Shown here in pieces: positions 33,174 through 41,166 of a stretch of DNA of 43,739 nucleotides (position 1 is its first letter; the number at the start of each line of letters is the position of its first letter). Source of the stretch: Shewanella electrodiphila (GTDB lineage Bacteria; Pseudomonadota; Gammaproteobacteria; Enterobacterales; Shewanellaceae); the NCBI RefSeq assembly GCF_023283985.1, contig NZ_JAKIKU010000019.1, positions 1-43,739 on the forward strand, in the 5' to 3' direction. The notes under the pieces were generated by a model. It was not told where the DNA came from and did no database searches. It saw nothing but the letters and a program-made list of their open reading frames with translations. The translations under genes and the position numbers were made by a program.

Positions 33174-34754
33174 GTGAAAACTTTTCGTTTATTGACCGTA
33201 TGTAGTCTGCTTTTGCTACCAAGCGTTGATGCTGCGCCATTTCAATTTGATCAAAAGATTTATCATGAAGATGTCAAAACTCTCGCCAGCGACGAGTTTG
33301 AGGGCCGAGGTCCTTTATCTAAGGGAGAAAAGCTGACTGTTGAGTATTTAGAAAATGCCTACAAAGCGATGGGGCTTGAACCCGGTTTTGGTGACAGTTA
33401 TCGCCAAGCTGTGCCTATGGCTAAAATTACCGCAGACCAAAACATGCAGCTAAAAATTGACGATTTAGTTTTCAATAATGGCAGCGACTTTACCGCCAGA
33501 ACTGAACAAGTTTTACCTCAGCTTGCGCTAAATAATAGTGATGTAGTCTTTGTCGGCTATGGAATTAATGCCCCAGAGTATCAATGGAATGATTACGCTA
33601 ACCTTGATGTACAAGGTAAGACCGTGATTATTTTAGTAAATGATCCTGGTTTTGCGACCCAAGACCCTAGCATCTTCAAGGGTAACGCTATGACTTACTA
33701 CGGTCGTTGGACTTATAAATATGAAGAAGCGGCAAGACAAGGTGCCAAAGCCGTTTTTATTGTGCATGAAACCGCACCGGCAGCCTATGGTTGGAATGTC
33801 GTACAAAACAGCAATACCAATACTAAATACACTTTAGTCGATGAGGATAAAAACCAGTCTTATATTGGTGTCATGGGTTGGATACAACATGATGTAGCCA
33901 AACAAATTTTTAAGGCCGCAAACTTAGACTTCGATAAATTAAAAGACACAGCTGCAAAACCAAGTTTTAACGCTATTCCATTAAACCTTAAAGCTAATTT
34001 GTCTGTAAAAAACGATATTGAATTAGCCACATCTTATAATGTCGCAGGGTTAATTCCAGGCACTAGCCAAGGTGATGAGTACTTAGTGATGCATGCCCAT
34101 TGGGATCACCTTGGTAAAACGATTAAAGATGGTAAAAGTCATATATATAATGGCGCAGTCGACAATGCTTCTGGCGTTGCTGGCGTCATGCAATTAGCGC
34201 GTCACTTTAAACAACAAAAGTTAGCTCCAAAACGCGCTATTCTTTTCACCGCCTTTACTGCTGAAGAAACAGGGTTAATTGGCGCACAATATTTTGCTGC
34301 TCACCCACCTGTACCCACTAAACAAATTGTGTCATTTTTAAATATCGATGGGATGAATGTTGGTAAAGGTGTCGATTACATTTTGCGTTATGGTGAAAAT
34401 GTATCTGAACTAGAAACGTATTTAGATAATGCCGCTAAAGCTCAAGGTCGGTCAGTTAAAGCTGATCCCCGTCCTCAAAATGGTTTAATGTTCCGCTCAG
34501 ATCATTTTGCATTAGCTAAACAGGGCGTGCCAGGGTTAATGTTTATGAGCCTAGGCGACACCGACCCTGAATACATTTCACATAAATACCATCAAACTGC
34601 CGATGATTATAATCCCAATTGGGACCTTGGTGGCGTAAAGCAAGATTTGGCATTAATCTCAGATATCATTGAAAAACTTGCTAATAATGATGATTGGCCA
34701 AAATGGATTGAAGAATCTGATTTCAAAAAACGCCGAGCTGAAGATGCACGGTAA
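33174..34754 (+). CDS. Secreted M28-family zinc aminopeptidase
   Basis: A 526-residue exported peptidase. A signal peptide (cleavage near residue 20, VDA-A) is followed by an N-terminal segment, a protease-associated insert (about 110-240) and the M28 catalytic domain. Probable zinc ligands and catalytic residues are His309 (HWDHLG), Asp330 (GAVDNASG), Glu364/Glu365 (TAEETG), Asp392 (LNIDG) and His473 (KYHQTADDY), which is the complete M28 set. The start is GTG at 33174 with GGA ten nt upstream; no better ATG fits the signal peptide. Probable role: release of N-terminal residues from peptides in the periplasm or outside. Confidence 0.92.
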   Translation: MKTFRLLTVCSLLLLPSVDAAPFQFDQKIYHEDVKTLASDEFEGRGPLSKGEKLTVEYLENAYKAMGLEPGFGDSYRQAVPMAKITADQNMQLKIDDLVFNNGSDFTARTEQVLPQLALNNSDVVFVGYGINAPEYQWNDYANLDVQGKTVIILVNDPGFATQDPSIFKGNAMTYYGRWTYKYEEAARQGAKAVFIVHETAPAAYGWNVVQNSNTNTKYTLVDEDKNQSYIGVMGWIQHDVAKQIFKAANLDFDKLKDTAAKPSFNAIPLNLKANLSVKNDIELATSYNVAGLIPGTSQGDEYLVMHAHWDHLGKTIKDGKSHIYNGAVDNASGVAGVMQLARHFKQQKLAPKRAILFTAFTAEETGLIGAQYFAAHPPVPTKQIVSFLNIDGMNVGKGVDYILRYGENVSELETYLDNAAKAQGRSVKADPRPQNGLMFRSDHFALAKQGVPGLMFMSLGDTDPEYISHKYHQTADDYNPNWDLGGVKQDLALISDIIEKLANNDDWPKWIEESDFKKRRAEDAR

Positions 34755-34803
34755 TAGGCACTATATGACTTTTCTGTCATTACTGTAAAAGCTCAGTAAA
34801 TCA

Positions 34804-34834
34804 AAAAGCGAACCAATTAAGGTTCGCTTTCTAA
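34804..34834. terminator. Terminator between the M28 peptidase and OMP genes
   Basis: The stem AAAGCGAACC-AATTA-GGTTCGCTTT is flanked by AT-rich runs on both sides. It can serve both convergent genes. Confidence 0.82.
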
Positions 34835-34874
34835 TTTATGCGATAAAGAACGAAGCTAAAGACAATAATTCATT

Positions 34875-35276
34875 CTAGAAGTGGTAGCGCACACCGCCTA
34901 TTGCTTCTAGCTCGACTTTAACATCATCCAGTAAATACAAGGTTGGCTGTGCTTCGATAAAAAAGGTGAATCGCTCTACCTTAGTGTGAGCACCAAATAT
35001 TGCTCTAGCACCTAATTGAATATCATTGCTTTTAGAGTCAGCAACCTTACCGCCAATGCCCCAGTAAAAATGGGGATGGTCTTGAAAATTGAATGTTTTA
35101 TCTAAGGTAAATGATAAATCATCTAAGCCTACACCAAACTTATAATTATCCATTTTGATATTAATACCTGAGTCACTACCGACCATAAGTCCCACTTCTG
35201 GAGCCGCTTTGGCTGGCGCTGAAATCATTATGGTTATGAAAATGATGATTGAGGTAAACAGTGTCGCAGACTTCAT
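34875..35276 (-). CDS. Small outer-membrane-type hypothetical protein
   Basis: 133 residues from the ATG at 35274-35276. The signal peptide ends near APAKA-APEVG. After it come alternating hydrophobic/polar stretches with aromatic ends and a C-terminal Phe (GGVRYHF), the usual pattern of a small beta-barrel outer-membrane protein. The frame is open to 35309 with another ATG and a GGAT site; I prefer 35276 because AAGGA is five nt upstream and the signal peptide then starts normally (MKSATLF). No family recognised. Confidence 0.7.
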   Translation of the reverse strand: MKSATLFTSIIIFITIMISAPAKAAPEVGLMVGSDSGINIKMDNYKFGVGLDDLSFTLDKTFNFQDHPHFYWGIGGKVADSKSNDIQLGARAIFGAHTKVERFTFFIEAQPTLYLLDDVKVELEAIGGVRYHF

Positions 35277-35672
35277 GAATATCCTTGCTAGATGCTTAAA
35301 AATCGACATCCTAGCGAGATTGCATATCAGTGTAAATTAGAAACCCCTGTCCTTTCTTTTATGAACATTTATTTATAATAAAGCTTCAATTCTGATAACC
35401 ATTTGATAGCGTAATAGCATCAAACTAAAGAGTGAAATCCTGAAATGAGAAGCGTGGTGACAAGGCTGTTGATGAAGATGAAGAAGCTGTTGGTGAAAAA
35501 TAATAGCGCGCTAAGATGAGCAGTTGCTAGATTGACTGAGATTGTAAAAAAGAGATAAACAAAGAAAGAGAAAATAGCTAGGGTTAAATCTGTAAGCGCC
35601 CCCTACTCAAGAAGGTAACGAGTTCGGAACCGATTCAAATACATCTCACTCTATGAACAAGTTCCGATTATC
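35277..35672. other. Intergenic gap
   Basis: About 400 bp holding the promoter of the outer-membrane protein gene. No RNA gene, repeat or credible small gene was seen. A purine-rich stretch (35440-35500) is the only compositional oddity. Confidence 0.45.
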
Positions 35673-36122
35673 TTACTTTAAGATAATTTCTCGCATTCTA
35701 TATTCACCGGTTAAGGTTCTAACTTCAGGGTATTTGGCTGAAATTTCGTTAGACTTTTTCTCGTCTGACTCACTCCATTTTTTCATAAACTCTTGGTACT
35801 TAGTTTTATTCGGTTCGATATCAGCAGCATTAGCAAAACTGACCACCAGCAACATATTAAAATCACCGCTCGTCGGTAAATCACTGCCGTATATCTTCCA
35901 ATCTTTAATATAACCAAGCTCCTTTTGTAGCTTTACAGCTTTAACCCAACTACTGCGTAAACCCGCTAGGTAAATATCACCCATATTCGGATCAACACGC
36001 ACCGTCGTCATCATCATTATTTCGGTGCCAAGATCATAATCTTCAAATACTTCTAATCTATCCTTTGAAAATGCAGAACCACTTACTAAAACGCATAACA
36101 ATAATATTAAGGTCTTGTTCAT
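35673..36122 (-). CDS. Exported hypothetical protein
   Basis: 149 residues from the ATG at 36120-36122. The signal peptide MNKTLILLLCVLVSGSAFS is followed by a soluble, acidic/basic mixed domain with no cysteine. GGAGT seven nt before this ATG decides the start over the upstream in-frame ATG at 36155. No family recognised. The DYDLGTEIMMMTTVRVDP and SFANAADIEPNKTKYQEFMKKW regions suggest a compact alpha/beta fold of the dimeric alpha/beta-barrel kind, but this is only an impression. Confidence 0.7.
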   Translation of the reverse strand: MNKTLILLLCVLVSGSAFSKDRLEVFEDYDLGTEIMMMTTVRVDPNMGDIYLAGLRSSWVKAVKLQKELGYIKDWKIYGSDLPTSGDFNMLLVVSFANAADIEPNKTKYQEFMKKWSESDEKKSNEISAKYPEVRTLTGEYRMREIILK

Positions 36123-36400
36123 GTCGTTCACTCCTATTGCAATCATTTTGGTCACGATATAGCGACCAAATGTGCATAGAAAGTATAGCCAAATGGGCTA
36201 TAAACGCATGATTAAATGCAAACGTCAGTCTTTTCAGTTTATTAGATTAAAATTTATACTGACAAAATAAAGTGATGTCATTCAAAAGTAATACAAGCTT
36301 ATGATGAATATAGATAAAAAAAGGATACTTAAGAATGACACCGAATGTTCAGCAACAAACGCTGGTATTGAAATGATCAACTAACTCCATTATAAGCCCC
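36123..36400. other. Intergenic region
   Basis: AT-rich DNA containing the promoter of the exported hypothetical gene. Nothing else was noticed. Confidence 0.4.
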
Positions 36401-36436
36401 TAAAAAAAGCCTGTTAAACGTTGTGTTAACAGGCTT
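36401..36436 (-). terminator. Terminator of the DUF1097 gene
   Basis: The stem AAGCCTGTTAA-ACGTTGTG-TTAACAGGCTT (36407-36436) has a T run on the minus strand (A run 36402-36408). It is 110 nt past the DUF1097 stop codon, so the mRNA would have a long tail, or an undetected short gene lies between. Confidence 0.78.
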
Positions 36437-36545
36437 AAATGTAGCACTTTGGTTGTACGCTATTTATCGGCAATAACTAGCCTGTTGATAAAAGCGTTTT
36501 CCTAACGATAATCGCAATTTAAAGTCACAATATTGGATAACAAGA

Positions 36546-37037
36546 TTAAAGCTCTTTGGCAGTATTGCCTGCAAATAGACTTTGTATTTTGGGTGTAATA
36601 CTAATCAACTGAGCAGTCAGTAAGCTCATGCTATAACCCAGTACAGCACCGATGAATAATGGCGGTAAAATCGCGGCAAGCTCTGCACTCATTGCAAAAG
36701 TAATGCAACAACCTATAAAAGCGCCAGGGATAAAAGCGAGCTTTTTATAACTTGCCTGTAAACACATTGCTGCTGTAGCAATACCCGTAAAGGCATAACC
36801 TATTATCGGAGATATAAAGAAACTACTGCCTGAAATGATTAACCATCCCCAAAACACGCCCGATAAATTAGTACTCATGGCCATAAACATGCCTTTAATA
36901 CCGGTTTCGGTTTGAGCAAAAAAAGTGCTGCAACTTAAAAAACCTATCCAAGTCACTAATTGGAAAACGTCGGCAACGCCTGCCCACAATGCTGCTAATA
37001 AACCTGCTGAAATCGCGATTTGCCAACGATGTTCCAT
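36546..37037 (-). CDS. DUF1097 membrane protein, YcdZ-like
   Basis: 163 residues from the ATG at 37035-37037, the same length as E. coli YcdZ. There are five likely membrane segments across almost the whole protein, with FLSCSTFFAQTETGIKG and NLSGVFWGWLII typical of DUF1097. The frame is open to 37094, but AGAGGT five nt before 37037 decides the start. Inner membrane; function unknown. Confidence 0.8.
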   Translation of the reverse strand: MEHRWQIAISAGLLAALWAGVADVFQLVTWIGFLSCSTFFAQTETGIKGMFMAMSTNLSGVFWGWLIISGSSFFISPIIGYAFTGIATAAMCLQASYKKLAFIPGAFIGCCITFAMSAELAAILPPLFIGAVLGYSMSLLTAQLISITPKIQSLFAGNTAKEL

Positions 37038-37505
37038 AGCTAACCTCTTGAAATAGTCTTTATTGAGAAACTGAGTGTTTACAAAATAACACAATAGAGG
37101 TTAATTTACGCTATTCAGGCACTAAAAAAAAGCGACCCAAGCCCAGTTTTGATGAATGAATCAACAAATTTTCGATAAAAAACACGTAAACATTCAATAT
37201 TACTAATTTAAGATATAGCTTGTGACGACTGTAGGAACCACTTTTGCTAATCATTAGAAATCTGCTTCAATCATTTTTTTGTCGTATAAGTATTGAATTT
37301 AAAACTGAACAAGTGATAGGCATCAAATTTTGGTAAATCAACTACATAAAAAAGGTATAGATTTGCATTTTCATGCTTTACACAACAGTTTGGACTTATT
37401 GAGTCATTTACGCTGATATCCATCTAATAAATGATTACAAACCAATCGCCCTTTTCAAATGAAAAGCTTGCACAGTTGGTGAAACCAAAAGACTAAGGCT
37501 TGCTC
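37038..37505. other. Divergent promoter region (DUF1097 / radical SAM)
   Basis: About 470 bp, strongly AT-rich. No repeat, RNA gene or known operator was recognised. The size would allow regulated promoters for both flanking genes. Confidence 0.4.
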
Positions 37506-38852
37506 ATGAAAAAATACTTATCTACTTCTAGGCTGAACCTTGCTACCAGCTCTTTAGACTGGGTAATGGGGATGACGATTAAGCAATCGCTCAGTTTAAA
37601 AGATGCCGTCGCATTAACTGATGTGACTAAGCTGACTGTGCCAGAAAAGCCCATCGAAACACTTTATATTCATATTCCTTTTTGCCATACCCTTTGCCGT
37701 TTTTGTTCATTTCACAAAATTAAATTTAATGAAGGTGTCGCCAAGGCTTATTTTAAGGCGTTAAGACAAGAAATTCGCATGGTGATAGCCCAAGGTTATC
37801 GCTTTAATCGGGTATACATTGGTGGCGGGACGACAACCATATTAGAAGATGAGTTGATTAAAACCATCGAGATGATTAAATCTATTACCACGGTACGAGA
37901 AGTGTCCTGTGAAAGTGATCCAATCTACTTTAAAGAAGGTAATCCACATTTACTCAAAGGTTTGGTAGATCGCATGTCGATTGGGGTGCAAAGCTTTGAT
38001 GATAAAATTCTAAAAGCCAGTGGCCGATTTGAAAAATTCGGCAGTGGTTTGCAACAAGCTGAATACGTTAGCCGCGCCATTGAAGTGATCCCAACAGTTA
38101 ACTTGGACATGATGTATGGCTTTAAGATGCAAACGCCAGAGACTGTTGCCAGTGATTTAGCTCAAACCATTCGCTTAAGCCCAGATCAAATCACCACTTA
38201 CCCATTAACCGTTGGCATAGGCCAAAATCGCAAGAAAGCAGGTTGTTTAGCAGGTAGTCCTGAAGAATTATGGCCACAATTCTTAGCGGTAAAAGAAGCA
38301 ATGGCTGAACGTTACATCATGGAGTTCCCGTGGACATTCAGCCGTAACTTTGGTCAGCCAGTAGAAAATAAATACGTTTTAGATGGCGAAGATTGCTTTG
38401 GCGTTGGCTCAGGTGCTTTTGGTCGTTTTGGTGAACAGTTTAGAATTTCAAGTTTTGATATTCCTGACTATATTAGCCGAATCGAATCAGGGCAAACAGG
38501 TACCTGTTATACCAAACCATTAGAAGCCAAAGCCCTATTACAACATCACTTAATGATGATGATGGGTCACGGCACACTGGACAATCAGCAGTTTAAAGCC
38601 CATACAGGCAAAACACTTTGGCAAGCTTTTCCACTGGAAATGAGTTATCTGATTTCCGCTGGGGCTTTGACTAAGAAAGGCAATAATTACCAGACCACGG
38701 TTGGAGGTCAATTTATTGCACTGAAAATGTTCTCAGGCTTTTTGGCTGGTATGGATTACTTACGTGAACAAGCACGAGACTTGCCTTTAACCATGGCTGT
38801 TGATGAATCTGCAGAAAACAAATCTGATGAGTCTGCTATCTTTACTGGATAA
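37506..38852 (+). CDS. HemN/HutW-like radical SAM protein
   Basis: 448 residues from the ATG at 37506 (AAGG seven nt upstream; a TTG two codons earlier is less likely). The iron-sulfur/SAM motif is HIPFCHTLCRFCSF with Cys60, Cys64 and Cys67. Downstream are YIGGGTTTIL (the SAM-binding GGGT) and RMSIGVQSFDDKIL, the HemN/HemW family blocks. There is no fourth Cys as in true HemN, so it is probably not the anaerobic coproporphyrinogen III dehydrogenase. HutW/ChuW proteins, linked to anaerobic haem breakdown, have this build and length, as do HemW haem chaperones (shorter, about 380 aa). No haem uptake genes are adjacent. Confidence 0.85.
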   Translation: MKKYLSTSRLNLATSSLDWVMGMTIKQSLSLKDAVALTDVTKLTVPEKPIETLYIHIPFCHTLCRFCSFHKIKFNEGVAKAYFKALRQEIRMVIAQGYRFNRVYIGGGTTTILEDELIKTIEMIKSITTVREVSCESDPIYFKEGNPHLLKGLVDRMSIGVQSFDDKILKASGRFEKFGSGLQQAEYVSRAIEVIPTVNLDMMYGFKMQTPETVASDLAQTIRLSPDQITTYPLTVGIGQNRKKAGCLAGSPEELWPQFLAVKEAMAERYIMEFPWTFSRNFGQPVENKYVLDGEDCFGVGSGAFGRFGEQFRISSFDIPDYISRIESGQTGTCYTKPLEAKALLQHHLMMMMGHGTLDNQQFKAHTGKTLWQAFPLEMSYLISAGALTKKGNNYQTTVGGQFIALKMFSGFLAGMDYLREQARDLPLTMAVDESAENKSDESAIFTG

Positions 38853-38876
38853 GTCGTCACAAATAAGCTCAAGCTT

Positions 38877-38902
38877 GGTTTAACTGCTTATTCAGTTAAA
38901 CC
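38877..38902 (+). terminator. Inverted repeat after the radical SAM gene
   Basis: The perfect ten-base arms GGTTTAACTG-CTTATT-CAGTTAAACC lie 25 nt after the stop codon. There is no T tract; it may protect the mRNA end. Confidence 0.5.
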
Positions 38903-38916
38903 AATACAGAAAACAT

Positions 38917-38946
38917 AACCCGCTTTTTATAAAGCGGGTTCTTTTT
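38917..38946 (+). terminator. Terminator of the radical SAM gene
   Basis: The stem AACCCGCTTT-TTAT-AAAGCGGGTT is followed by CTTTTTAT. Confidence 0.83.
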
Positions 38947-39003
38947 ATAAAGCAGATTGATTTTATAAAGCGGATTTTTTATAAGGCAGAGTGTTTTTAT
39001 AAT
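38924..39003. repeat. Degenerate TTTTTATAAAGCGG tandem repeat
   Basis: About five imperfect copies (15-20 bp period) of TTTTTATAAAGCGGATT, the first formed by the terminator's right side. It probably arose by slippage from the terminator. Confidence 0.6.
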
Positions 39004-39053
39004 GCTAGTTGCTGTTTTATATCCCTATCAACCTGGTGGTCATGTTTATTTCA

Positions 39054-39743
39054 TTATTGCTCAGATAATAGAAAATCAATTGCCTGAACTAATTTAGGTG
39101 AATCTGGATCTGATATTCGCGTCACCCAAACCACTTGTCCTTGTCGATTAATAAACACAGTCGTTGGAGTACCTGTTACACCATAACGTTTCGCAACCTT
39201 GTCACCATTTATCAAGGTTGTCATGTCGATGCCTCGCTCCTTTAACACCTTCGCTGGCATTGCACCTTTATCTTCATTGAAGCTAATCGCCACCATTTCA
39301 AGATCAGATTCACTATTCGCTAACCTTAATCGTTCAAGCCCTGGTTGAAGCTTTTTACAATAAGGGCACCAAGTGGCCCAAAAATGAATCACAACCGGTT
39401 TGCCCGCTTGCTCAGCCAATGACCATTCATTGCCTTGGGCATCATTGAGTATAAATGCTTCAGCTTGAGGAAAATGATGTTCATCAGTTAGTGTCTCATC
39501 TGCCCGCGCAGCAGTTGAAAAAAGCAACATTAACAAGCTCATTAAAGTAAAGGTCATTACCTCCGCTGCAATTTCACGATACCGTCTGTTTAAAATCAGT
39601 CTGTTTGAAATCAGTCTGTTTAAAATCAGTCTGTTTAAATTCTGCCTATTTAAAATCGGGCTATTTAAAATCAACCTGTTTAAATTAAGTCCATTTAAGC
39701 TCTGTCCGTTTAAGGTCAGTCCGTTGATAGGTTTCATAAGCAT
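39054..39743 (-). CDS. TlpA-type thioredoxin with repeat-encoded N-terminus
   Basis: The thioredoxin-fold domain has FWATWCPYCKK with a CPYC redox site, the insert typical of TlpA/ResA and the cis-proline loop GTPTTVFI. It is preceded by an export signal MTFTLMSLLMLLFSTAARA, so it is a periplasmic disulfide or cytochrome c maturation-type reductase. The frame is open 62 codons further upstream, where a 15-bp minisatellite encodes repeats of the LNRLI kind. Start choice is unclear: the ATG at 39743 has GGAT four nt upstream, while the ATG at 39557, which would begin the signal peptide normally (167 aa), has GGAGGT only one nt away, closer than is usual. I list the long form. Confidence 0.85.
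   Translation of the reverse strand: MLMKPINGLTLNGQSLNGLNLNRLILNSPILNRQNLNRLILNRLISNRLILNRRYREIAAEVMTFTLMSLLMLLFSTAARADETLTDEHHFPQAEAFILNDAQGNEWSLAEQAGKPVVIHFWATWCPYCKKLQPGLERLRLANSESDLEMVAISFNEDKGAMPAKVLKERGIDMTTLINGDKVAKRYGVTGTPTTVFINRQGQVVWVTRISDPDSPKLVQAIDFLLSEQ
39583..39732 (-). repeat. 15-bp minisatellite, about 10 units
   Basis: Units follow AGTCTGTTTAAAATC on the plus strand. The copies nearest the thioredoxin domain are almost identical and those at the 5' end of the frame are more diverged (TGTCCGTTTAAGGTC). On the minus strand it reads as pentapeptides LNRLI and variants. It lies inside the long reading frame of the thioredoxin-like gene. Confidence 0.85.
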
Positions 39744-40015
39744 TCAATCCTATTAATAAAGTCGACAATCAGCGATAAGCATTCGCACTTGAATATTAAG
39801 ACCGACTAAAACACCTTTTTTATTCAGGGCAGCTTACTGCTAAACGAGAACACAGCTCGCCAGTTTTTCAACGGCTTGTTAAGTGACTGATTTAGATTAG
39901 TGTTTACGCATGTTTGAAAATAAGAATTCGACGTTAAGAACGTTTTACAAACAGGATTAATCACGTTAGTTTGGTATAAAACAAAAAAAACAAAATGGAT
40001 TATTGGGGAATATCT

Positions 40016-40921
40016 ATGCAAAAATTAACCCATTGGTTAAATCAAGGTCGTTTTCATAAACATGCCTTTAAACCACACTTTGAAAATAACATTTTTGTCA
40101 GGCATGAGGGCGATAAGTCCAAACCAGCATTATTACTGATCCACGGATTCCCCACTTGCAGTTATGATTGGCAACCAATTTGGGATAGCTTAAGCCCACA
40201 CTTTTATCTGATTACCTTAGATATGATTGGTTTTGGTTATTCCGATAAGCCGACAGACTTCCCCTATTCTTTTGCTGCTCAAGCTAATTTAATCGAAGAT
40301 GTACTTACGTCATTAGATATTAATCAAGTTCATATTTTATCCCATGATTACGGTAATACCGTCACTCAAGAATTATTGGCAAGAAACAATGATGCTAAGC
40401 AAAAGCAAACGTCGCCTTGCTTTGAAATATTAAGCTGTTTATTACTTAATGGCGGCATTTTCCCCGAAGTGATTCATCCAATTCTCATCCAAAAACTGTT
40501 ACTAAGCCCCATAGGTTTTATTGTGGCTAAAGGCATGGCTTATGACGCTTTCAAACGTAATTTCGACAATATCTGTTGTATTAACATTGACGATATTGAA
40601 CTGAGAAAATATTGGCAACTGATCCAACATAACCAAGGCGACCGTATCTTTCACAAGCTGATCCAATACATGAAAGAACGGGTTGAACATCGTGATCGCT
40701 GGGTCGGTGCATTGCAACAATATAAACAACCCATGCGTTTTATTAATGGTTTAGAAGACCCTATTTCAGGGCATGACATGCTTAAACGCTACCAAGAGCT
40801 GATAACCGATGCAGATACCATCAGCCTTAACGGCGTGGGACATTACCCACAAGTTGAAGCGCCAGAGCAAGTTATTGAACATGCATTCTCGTTCTGGAAA
40901 AGCCATAAAATAATGACTTAA
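40016..40921 (+). CDS. Alpha/beta hydrolase, MEST/PEG1-like
   Basis: 301 residues from the ATG at 40016, preceded by GGGGAA; an ATG seven codons earlier has no ribosome site. Oxyanion motif HGFP (43-46), nucleophile elbow SHDYGN with Asp111 rather than Ser as nucleophile, acid Asp248 (GLEDP) and His276 (GHYPQ) are visible. The Asp nucleophile is that of haloalkane dehalogenases and epoxide hydrolases, but HDYGNTVTQELL, LNGGIFPE, RWVGAL and HYPQVEAP resemble the vertebrate MEST protein more closely. No signal peptide. The substrate is unknown; epoxide or ester hydrolysis is possible. Confidence 0.85.
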   Translation: MQKLTHWLNQGRFHKHAFKPHFENNIFVRHEGDKSKPALLLIHGFPTCSYDWQPIWDSLSPHFYLITLDMIGFGYSDKPTDFPYSFAAQANLIEDVLTSLDINQVHILSHDYGNTVTQELLARNNDAKQKQTSPCFEILSCLLLNGGIFPEVIHPILIQKLLLSPIGFIVAKGMAYDAFKRNFDNICCINIDDIELRKYWQLIQHNQGDRIFHKLIQYMKERVEHRDRWVGALQQYKQPMRFINGLEDPISGHDMLKRYQELITDADTISLNGVGHYPQVEAPEQVIEHAFSFWKSHKIMT

Positions 40922-41042
40922 AGCCTACATTTACCTAGCTAAAACATCGCTTAAAAATAAAGCTGAGTTTTTACTCGAAATTGGTTAAGGTAGTTTATCG
41001 CCTAACAAATAAGCGAAATTGCACAGTAAATAATAAGCAAAA

Positions 41043-41080
41043 GGTTCAGCTGTCTGCCCATGTATTTGCACAGCTGAACC
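41043..41080. promoter_or_regulatory. Inverted repeat upstream of the acyl-CoA dehydrogenase
   Basis: Perfect ten-base arms GGTTCAGCTG (41043-41052) and CAGCTGAACC (41071-41080) with an 18-nt spacer and no T tract. Either a two-half-site operator about 87 bp before the start codon or a weak terminator of the hydrolase gene. Confidence 0.45.
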
Positions 41081-41166
41081 GACACGATAAACAGTTATGG
41101 AGTCTGTTAACCTTGCTTCGCTAGTATCGGCAGTTTGACAGATAGCAAACAACAAAGGACCGTATT

